Of a DNA stretch of 10,024 nt, positions 5,015 through 10,024 are shown piece after piece. Where the stretch lies: contig JBBIRM010000103.1 in NCBI GenBank assembly GCA_037441765.1, forward strand, positions 1 through 10,024, in the 5' to 3' direction. The first letter of the stretch is position 1, and every line of letters begins with the position of its first letter. The notes beneath the pieces are model-generated. The model was not told the origin of the DNA and made no database searches. It saw nothing but the letters and a program-made list of their open reading frames with translations. The stretch comes from JBBIRM01 sp037441765 (lineage in GTDB: Bacteria; Desulfobacterota; BSN033; UBA1163). The position numbers and the translations under genes are program-made.

Positions 5015-6313
5015 ATGATTCCAAGATATACCCGACCCGAGATGGGTAGGATCTGGACAGAGAGGCGCAAATTTGAAACCTGGCTTGAGATTGAACTTTT
5101 GGCCTGCGAGGCCCTCTCACAATTAGGATGGATCCCTGAGGAAGCAGTTAAGGAAATGAGGCAAAAGGCCTCTTTCGATATTGACCGCATCAATGAGATT
5201 GAACAGGTGACCAAACATGATGTGATTGCCTTTCTAACCAATGTGGGCGAATCGATTGGGGATTTATCCAAATATCTCCATTACGGACTTACCTCCTCCG
5301 ACATCCTTGACACATCCTTTGCCCTCCTTCTAAAAGAGGCCTCCGAGATCATCCTCTTAGACATCCATCGATTGTTGGATGTATTGAAAAAACAAGCCTT
5401 CAAATATAAAGACACCGTCATGATCGGACGATCCCATGGGGTCCACGCCGAGCCCATCACCTTTGGCCTCAAATTGGCCCTCTGGTATGATGAGATGAGA
5501 CGAAATCAGGTTCGAATGCAGAGGGCTAAAGATGCAATCAGCGTTGGAAAGGTTTCAGGGGCGGTGGGAACCTTTGCACACATCCCTCCATCTGTGGAGG
5601 AATTTGTCTGCAAAAGGTTGGGACTTAAACCCGCTCCAATCTCCACTCAGATTGTTCAAAGAGACCACCACGGCGAATTCTTTACCACACTGGCTTTAAT
5701 TGCCTCATCGGTCGAAAAAATGGCTGTGGAACTGAGACATTTACAGAGAACTGAAGTTCTTGAAGCAGAGGAATTCTTCTCAAAAGGACAGAAAGGCTCC
5801 TCGGCCATGCCCCATAAGCGAAACCCCATCTCTGCTGAAAACCTATCAGGTCTGGCGAGGATAGTCCGATCTTACAGCCTTTCTGCCATGGAAAACATCC
5901 CCCTCTGGCATGAGCGTGACATCAGCCATTCCTCTGTTGAGAGGGTGATCGGTCCTGACGCCACCATTTTGGTCGATTACATGCTCCACAGACTCACCTC
6001 CTTGATTGAAAATCTTATTGTCTACCCTGAGAACATGAAGGCCAATCTCGAAAAGACCAGAGGTCTTATATTTTCAGAGTCCGTTCTTCTACTCCTTACC
6101 CGTAAGGGGCTCTCAAGGGAGGAAGCATATCACCTCGTTCAGAGGAACGCCATGAAGGTCTGGGAGGAAGGACAGGATTTTAAAACCCTCCTTTTGAGGG
6201 ATGATACAATTAAAACCCTTTTAACCAAAGAGGAACTGGATGCGACCTTTGATATTCGTCATCATCTCAAACATGTGGACGAAATCTTTGAAAGGGTCTT
6301 TAAGGATTCATAA
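5015..6313 (+). CDS. purB: Adenylosuccinate lyase
   Basis: PurB acts twice in purine synthesis: it splits SAICAR to AICAR, and adenylosuccinate to AMP, releasing fumarate each time. The 432-residue length matches the short Bacillus/Thermotoga-type enzyme rather than the longer E. coli form. The fumarase-superfamily signature GSSAMPHKRNP lies at 261-271, with the catalytic serine on this mobile loop. Conserved histidines fall at His68 (VTKHDV), His89 (YLHYGLTSSD) and His141 (GRSHGVHAEP), the same numbers as in B. subtilis PurB. The protein starts with the usual IPRYTRPEM. AAGGA stands 6 bases before the ATG. It has its own promoter and is followed without any gap by ftsH (TAA then ATG), so the downstream membrane-protein genes probably share its transcript. 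Confidence 0.95.
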   Translation: MIPRYTRPEMGRIWTERRKFETWLEIELLACEALSQLGWIPEEAVKEMRQKASFDIDRINEIEQVTKHDVIAFLTNVGESIGDLSKYLHYGLTSSDILDTSFALLLKEASEIILLDIHRLLDVLKKQAFKYKDTVMIGRSHGVHAEPITFGLKLALWYDEMRRNQVRMQRAKDAISVGKVSGAVGTFAHIPPSVEEFVCKRLGLKPAPISTQIVQRDHHGEFFTTLALIASSVEKMAVELRHLQRTEVLEAEEFFSKGQKGSSAMPHKRNPISAENLSGLARIVRSYSLSAMENIPLWHERDISHSSVERVIGPDATILVDYMLHRLTSLIENLIVYPENMKANLEKTRGLIFSESVLLLLTRKGLSREEAYHLVQRNAMKVWEEGQDFKTLLLRDDTIKTLLTKEELDATFDIRHHLKHVDEIFERVFKDS

Positions 6314-8200
6314 ATGAAGAAAGATCAAAAGCCTCCTCCTGATTTAAGAGATCTACTTCGCCTCAAAGAGCCATCCAATAGAGGTGGAAAGAAGCCTGCA
6401 CTGAAGAAGACTCATTTTACCATCTGGTATTTCGTCATCGCCTTGCTCATCATCTTCCTCATTCAGAACTATGTCGTTCAGAAAAGGGCTGAGGATGTCA
6501 TCCCCTATAGCGAATTCAAACAGGCACTGAGGGCAGGGAAGATCAAAGAATTGACCATCAGTCAGGAGACCATCCAGGGGGAAAGGGAGACGGAAAAGGG
6601 ATCAAGGAAGTTTCAAACGGTCCGCGTTGAAGATCCTGATCTGGTGAAGGAGTTGGAAGCCAATCATGTGAAATACACTGGTAAGGTGGACAGCAAATGG
6701 CTAACCAATATCCTCTCGTGGATTATCCCTCTTGTCTTCTTCTTTTTCATCTGGAGGCTTCTATTCTCACGAATTGGACCAGAAAGCAGTGTCATCTCCT
6801 TCGGGAAGAGCCGTGCAAAACTCTATGCAGAGAAGGAGAAGAAGGTCACCTTCTCCGATGTGGCAGGTATAGATGAGGCTAAGGAAGAACTGAAGGAGGT
6901 GGTTGAATTTCTAAAAAATCCAAAAAAATTTCAACGCCTCGGTGGAAAGATCCCGAAAGGAGTTCTCCTGGTGGGGATGCCAGGAACAGGGAAAACCCTA
7001 TTGGCCAGGGCGGTTGCAGGGGAGGCCAATGTTCCCTTCTTTTCCATCAGTGGTTCAGATTTTGTCGAGATGTTTGTGGGAGTGGGGGCAGCGAGGGTAA
7101 GAGACCTCTTCGCCCAGGCCCAAAACCACGCTCCCTGTATCATCTTCATCGATGAACTGGATGCCTTAGGAAAGGCCCGTGGCGTCAATCCCCTCGGCCG
7201 ACATGACGAACAGGAACAGACCCTCAATCAACTCCTTGCGGAGATGGATGGTTTCGATCCTAATACTGGGGTTATCATCATGGCTGCCACCAATCGTCCT
7301 GAGATTCTCGATCCTGCCCTTCTTAGGCCTGGAAGGTTTGACCGACACGTGGTTGTGGATCGGCCCGATCTGGTGGGTCGTGAGGAAATCCTTAAAATAC
7401 ACACTCGAAATGTGAAACTCTCTCCTGATGTCGATCTGAAGGTCATCGCTTCAAGAACCCCAGGTTTTGTGGGTGCAGACCTGGCCAATATTGTAAATGA
7501 AGCAGCCCTGCTCGCTGCTCGAAAGAATAAAGAATTTGTAGAGATGTCGGATATCGAAGAGGCGATTGATCGGGTGGTTGCAGGATTGGAGAAGAAGCGA
7601 AGGCTCATGTCCAAGAAGGAAAAAGAGATCGTGGCTTTTCATGAATCCGGTCATGCGATCGTTGCCTCCTCATTGCCAAATGTGGACCCGGTTCGTCGAA
7701 TCTCCATCATCCCGAGAGGGATCTCCGCATTGGGCTATACCCTCCAACTCCCCACAGAGGACAGGTATTTAATGACCCGGACAGAACTTCTCGACCGTCT
7801 CGCAGTGCTTCTGGGTGGGAGGGTGGCAGAGGAGATCAAGTTTAACGAAATCTCAACTGGCGCCCATAATGACCTCCAAAGGGCGACCGATATTGCCACA
7901 AGCATGGTGAAAGAATACGGGATGAGTGAAAAATTGGGTTACGTCACTTTTGAGAAGGAGAAAAGACCCCTTTTCATGCCCTCCCCTCTCTTCTCCTCAA
8001 GGGAATACAGTGAAGAGACAGCCCGACAGATTGATGAAGAGGTTAAAAAGATCATCGACGATACTTACAACAAGGCCAAGCAGATCCTCACCGCCAAGAG
8101 AAGGGAACTGGAAGAACTTGCCCAAATGCTATTAGAAAAGGAGGTTGTGGAGGAGGCAGATCTGAAAAAAATTCTCCACCTTTCAGAAGCAACAGCATGA
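6314..8200 (+). CDS. ftsH: ATP-dependent zinc metalloprotease FtsH
   Basis: This inner-membrane AAA+ protease removes misassembled membrane proteins and regulatory substrates. Its 628 residues show the full family plan. A cytoplasmic N-terminus of about 36 residues precedes membrane helix 1 (37-55). A periplasmic domain spans about 56-129, and helix 2 lies at 132-151. The ATPase has Walker A GMPGTGKT (221-228), pore loop FVGVG (254-258), Walker B IIFIDE (276-281), sensor ATNRP and arginine fingers in RPGRFDR (338-344). The zinc site is HESGH (443-447) with third ligand Asp520 (GAHND). GMPG instead of GPPG, GKARG instead of GRQRG, and HESGH instead of HEAGH suggest a divergent FtsH branch, possibly a second copy in this genome. 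Its ATG directly follows the purB stop; AAGGA (6302-6306) inside purB is its ribosome binding site. Confidence 0.96.
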   Translation: MKKDQKPPPDLRDLLRLKEPSNRGGKKPALKKTHFTIWYFVIALLIIFLIQNYVVQKRAEDVIPYSEFKQALRAGKIKELTISQETIQGERETEKGSRKFQTVRVEDPDLVKELEANHVKYTGKVDSKWLTNILSWIIPLVFFFFIWRLLFSRIGPESSVISFGKSRAKLYAEKEKKVTFSDVAGIDEAKEELKEVVEFLKNPKKFQRLGGKIPKGVLLVGMPGTGKTLLARAVAGEANVPFFSISGSDFVEMFVGVGAARVRDLFAQAQNHAPCIIFIDELDALGKARGVNPLGRHDEQEQTLNQLLAEMDGFDPNTGVIIMAATNRPEILDPALLRPGRFDRHVVVDRPDLVGREEILKIHTRNVKLSPDVDLKVIASRTPGFVGADLANIVNEAALLAARKNKEFVEMSDIEEAIDRVVAGLEKKRRLMSKKEKEIVAFHESGHAIVASSLPNVDPVRRISIIPRGISALGYTLQLPTEDRYLMTRTELLDRLAVLLGGRVAEEIKFNEISTGAHNDLQRATDIATSMVKEYGMSEKLGYVTFEKEKRPLFMPSPLFSSREYSEETARQIDEEVKKIIDDTYNKAKQILTAKRRELEELAQMLLEKEVVEEADLKKILHLSEATA

Positions 8201-8898
8201 TCAAGAATCTAATCAAACATCTTCGGTCAAAGGTGATTGCGGGAATCCTCGTCATCCTTCCCATCGCAATCACTATCTTCATCCTCAATCTTGTATTCAA
8301 CACCTTGGATAGTATCCTGAGACCTCTCATACCAGGACTAAAGGTCTATCTCTTCCAGAGGGAATTCTATATCCCTGGATTGGGGATTATTGGTTTCTTT
8401 CTTCTCCTCTATCTGGTGGGCTTAATCACCACCAACGTGATGGGCAAAAAAATTGTCAGTTGGGGGGATCGGCTCGTAACGGCCATCCCTGTTGTCAAAA
8501 ACATCTATCTCTCCTCAAAACAGTTGACAGATGCCTTCTCCTCCTCTCGGAAAGGTTCTTTCCGTCAGGCTGTCTTTGTTGAATTTCCTCAGGATGGAAA
8601 TTTCGTCCTCGGTTTTATAACCAATGAATTGACAGACCTCAGTCATCAGACGAAGGTAACGGTCTTTATTCCCACGGCCTTTGTTCCCCCCCAGGGATTA
8701 CTGCTCTTTCTCCCAAAAGAAAAGATATATCCTTCGCACATGACGATTGAAGAGGCCATTAAGACCATCATGTCTGTTGGAATCGTCACCCCACAAACCC
8801 TTCCTGTTTCTCTCGCTAAAACAGAAAGGGAGAAAGAATCGATTGAAAATTTTAAACATATCGATTATGTTAATCCAAAAATTGAAGGAGGTCCTTAA
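8197..8898 (+). CDS. DUF502 family membrane protein
   Basis: This 233-residue protein belongs to the DUF502 family (Pfam PF04367), whose plant relatives are the COV/LCV proteins; its biochemical role is unknown. Two membrane helices are visible, at about 12-34 and 61-80. Family motifs follow: IPGLGIIGF (59-67), AIPVVKNIYLSSKQL (96-110) and a strand-rich domain ending VTVFIPTAFVPPQGLLLFLP (154-173). In that last motif most relatives, as I recall them, have PTTPNPTSG, so this copy differs there. Its ATG overlaps the ftsH stop in ATGA (8197-8200), which implies translational coupling and production alongside FtsH. Its last codons (GGA GGT) form part of the ribosome binding site of the next gene. 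Confidence 0.85.
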   Translation: MIKNLIKHLRSKVIAGILVILPIAITIFILNLVFNTLDSILRPLIPGLKVYLFQREFYIPGLGIIGFFLLLYLVGLITTNVMGKKIVSWGDRLVTAIPVVKNIYLSSKQLTDAFSSSRKGSFRQAVFVEFPQDGNFVLGFITNELTDLSHQTKVTVFIPTAFVPPQGLLLFLPKEKIYPSHMTIEEAIKTIMSVGIVTPQTLPVSLAKTEREKESIENFKHIDYVNPKIEGGP

Positions 8899-8900
8899 CC

Positions 8901-9137
8901 ATGGAGGCCATAACGCTTCTGATTGCAGTCGTCGCACTCATCATCTCTATTTTGGCTTATCAACGGACCGGTGGACTGACGGACTTGAGGCGCCAGTTGG
9001 AATCGAAGACATCATCAGTTGATTTGAAGAAGGAGATCGATTCGCTGGCAGCCATGGCAGATGCCCTGAGGGAAAAAACGGCCGATGCCTTAGATCGGAT
9101 GGAGAAGTTTATCCGCAAAACAGAGAAAGTGGAGTAG
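8901..9137 (+). CDS. Small membrane-anchored coiled-coil protein, unknown function
   Basis: This 78-residue protein is not recognised. A hydrophobic helix (about 4-20) is followed by a charged, alanine-rich amphipathic helix (about 27-75) in which Leu, Ala and Ile recur with roughly heptad spacing, suggesting a coiled coil or a membrane-surface helix. There are no cysteines or catalytic motifs. It is clearly a real gene: AAGGAGGT (8885-8892), one of the best ribosome binding sites in the window, stands 8 bases before its ATG and overlaps the end of the DUF502 gene, leaving a gap of two bases. The position between FtsH/DUF502 and an MscS channel makes a role as a small partner or adaptor of one of them plausible, but nothing in the sequence proves it. 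Confidence 0.75.
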   Translation: MEAITLLIAVVALIISILAYQRTGGLTDLRRQLESKTSSVDLKKEIDSLAAMADALREKTADALDRMEKFIRKTEKVE

Positions 9138-9159
9138 GTCAACTGGAAGATAAATTTTC

Positions 9160-10023
9160 ATGCCCGAAATATTCAAAACCTTCAGCCAATGGCTCACCAC
9201 TTCTGGAATTAAGATTGTTGGGATACTCATAGGCCTATTTGTCCTTTACCAAGCATCCAGATGGATGGTGAGATGGATTGAAAAATGGATTCCTGAGAAG
9301 GACCCCCTCCAGGCCTCTGAAATAAAGAAAAGGGCCCAGACCCTGGGCAATATTCTCCGCCATGTATTTCTTATCCTGATCTCATTTATCGCCGTGTTGA
9401 TGATACTCGGAGAATTAGGGATTCAACTCGGACCACTTCTAGCGACCGCAGGCATTGGGGCCCTGGCCGTTGGGTTCGGTGCCCAGAGCCTGGTCAAAGA
9501 CGTGATCAGTGGTTTCTTTATCATCCTTGAGAATCAATACAGAATTGGAGATGTGATTGAAGTAGCAGGGGTATCAGGTCTGGTAGAATCGCTCAATTTA
9601 AGACGCACGGTTCTTAGAGACTTAGAAGGAAAGGTCCACACAATCCCCAACGGGGAAATTAAGGTTGTGAGCAACCTATCCAAAGAATGGTCTCGATCGG
9701 TGCTGGACTTAGGTATTTCTTACCGTGAAGATCTCGATCAGGTCTTTGGTCTCTTAACCCAGATAGGAAGTGAACTTCAATCGGAAGAACCCTATAAGAG
9801 TTCTATACTCGAGCCCCTTCAGATCTTGGGTGTTGAAAAATTCGGAGAATCTCAGCTGATCATCAGGATGATGATTAAAACCATACCACTTAAACAGTGG
9901 GAGGTGGGAAGGGAGTTACGAAGAAGAATCAAGATACGGTTTGATGAAAGAGGGATTGAGATCCCCTTCCCTCACCGGGTCCTTCTGTGGGGCGAACCCA
10001 GGAAACCCACCGATGAGAAATGA
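9160..10023 (+). CDS. Mechanosensitive channel, MscS family
   Basis: This inner-membrane channel opens under membrane tension and releases solutes after osmotic downshock. Its 287 residues are nearly the E. coli MscS length. Membrane helices lie at about 15-33 and 66-86, and the pore-lining third helix at about 92-120. The third helix carries the tightly packed Gly/Ala pattern (ATAGIGALAVGFGAQSLVKD, 95-114). The beta domain follows with YRIGDVIEV (127-135) and TIPNGEI (161-167), then an alpha/beta C-terminal domain. The gene is complete, with its TGA at 10021-10023, one base before the window ends. GGAAGA (9145-9150) lies 9 bases before the ATG. A gap of 22 bases from the small coiled-coil gene and the shared strand suggest it belongs to the purB-ftsH operon. 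Confidence 0.92.
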   Translation: MPEIFKTFSQWLTTSGIKIVGILIGLFVLYQASRWMVRWIEKWIPEKDPLQASEIKKRAQTLGNILRHVFLILISFIAVLMILGELGIQLGPLLATAGIGALAVGFGAQSLVKDVISGFFIILENQYRIGDVIEVAGVSGLVESLNLRRTVLRDLEGKVHTIPNGEIKVVSNLSKEWSRSVLDLGISYREDLDQVFGLLTQIGSELQSEEPYKSSILEPLQILGVEKFGESQLIIRMMIKTIPLKQWEVGRELRRRIKIRFDERGIEIPFPHRVLLWGEPRKPTDEK

Positions 10024-10024
10024 A

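Noticed and set aside
6094..6107. CCTTACCCGTAAGG palindrome resembling the repeat at 23-80
   Set aside because: It lies inside conserved purB coding sequence, the arms are only 6 bp and the surrounding bases do not match the element; probably coincidence.
7228..7614. Long open frame on the minus strand inside ftsH
   Set aside because: It is antisense to a conserved part of the FtsH ATPase, has no family resemblance and is a by-product of codon use.

Overview
The window looks like chromosomal DNA of a Gram-negative bacterium, most likely of the Desulfobacterota ('deltaproteobacterial') type. That placement is an inference from three things: the style of the proteins, a sigma-54-type pilin promoter, and house-keeping genes packed tightly beside AT-rich, repeat-bearing spacers. 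No rRNA, tRNA, CRISPR array, phage gene or transposase is visible. Most genes are ordinary core genes; the unusual signals lie in the spacers and in a broken pilin gene.

Layout. (1) Positions 1-329 hold no gene but carry a two-hairpin palindromic repeat (23-80) and a partial second copy (229-279). (2) 330-1862 (+) is a YifB/ComM-type AAA+ ATPase, with a promoter so close to its ATG that the mRNA may be leaderless. (3) 1863-2109 is an AT-rich spacer with what reads as a complete sigma-54 control region: an upstream dyad, an IHF-like site and a -24/-12 element. It leads into a type IV prepilin gene (2110-2562, +) that is split by one in-frame TAA at 2290-2292. (4) 4905-2582 (-) is a probable three-gene operon: methionine aminopeptidase, a cysteine synthase with a cysteine-containing tail, and a membrane-anchored protein of unknown function. 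(5) 5015-10023 (+) is a compact run of purB, ftsH, a DUF502 membrane protein, a 78-residue membrane/coiled-coil protein and an MscS-type channel, joined by zero to 22-base gaps or a 4-base overlap.

How the genes work together. map and purB are divergently transcribed from a short shared spacer (4906-5014) with a promoter on each strand. Every gene in the purB run after purB itself encodes a membrane protein: protease, DUF502, small coiled-coil protein, tension-gated channel. This suggests a membrane-maintenance module that takes its transcription from purine biosynthesis. The neighbouring ComM-like helicase and type IV pilin both fit a DNA-uptake theme, but they appear to have separate promoters and no other pilus gene is present.

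The strongest points for a second look are the split pilin under an apparently intact sigma-54 promoter, the repeat whose arms differ by compensatory changes, and two genes whose promoters imply leaderless mRNAs. I see no clearly new multi-gene system here.
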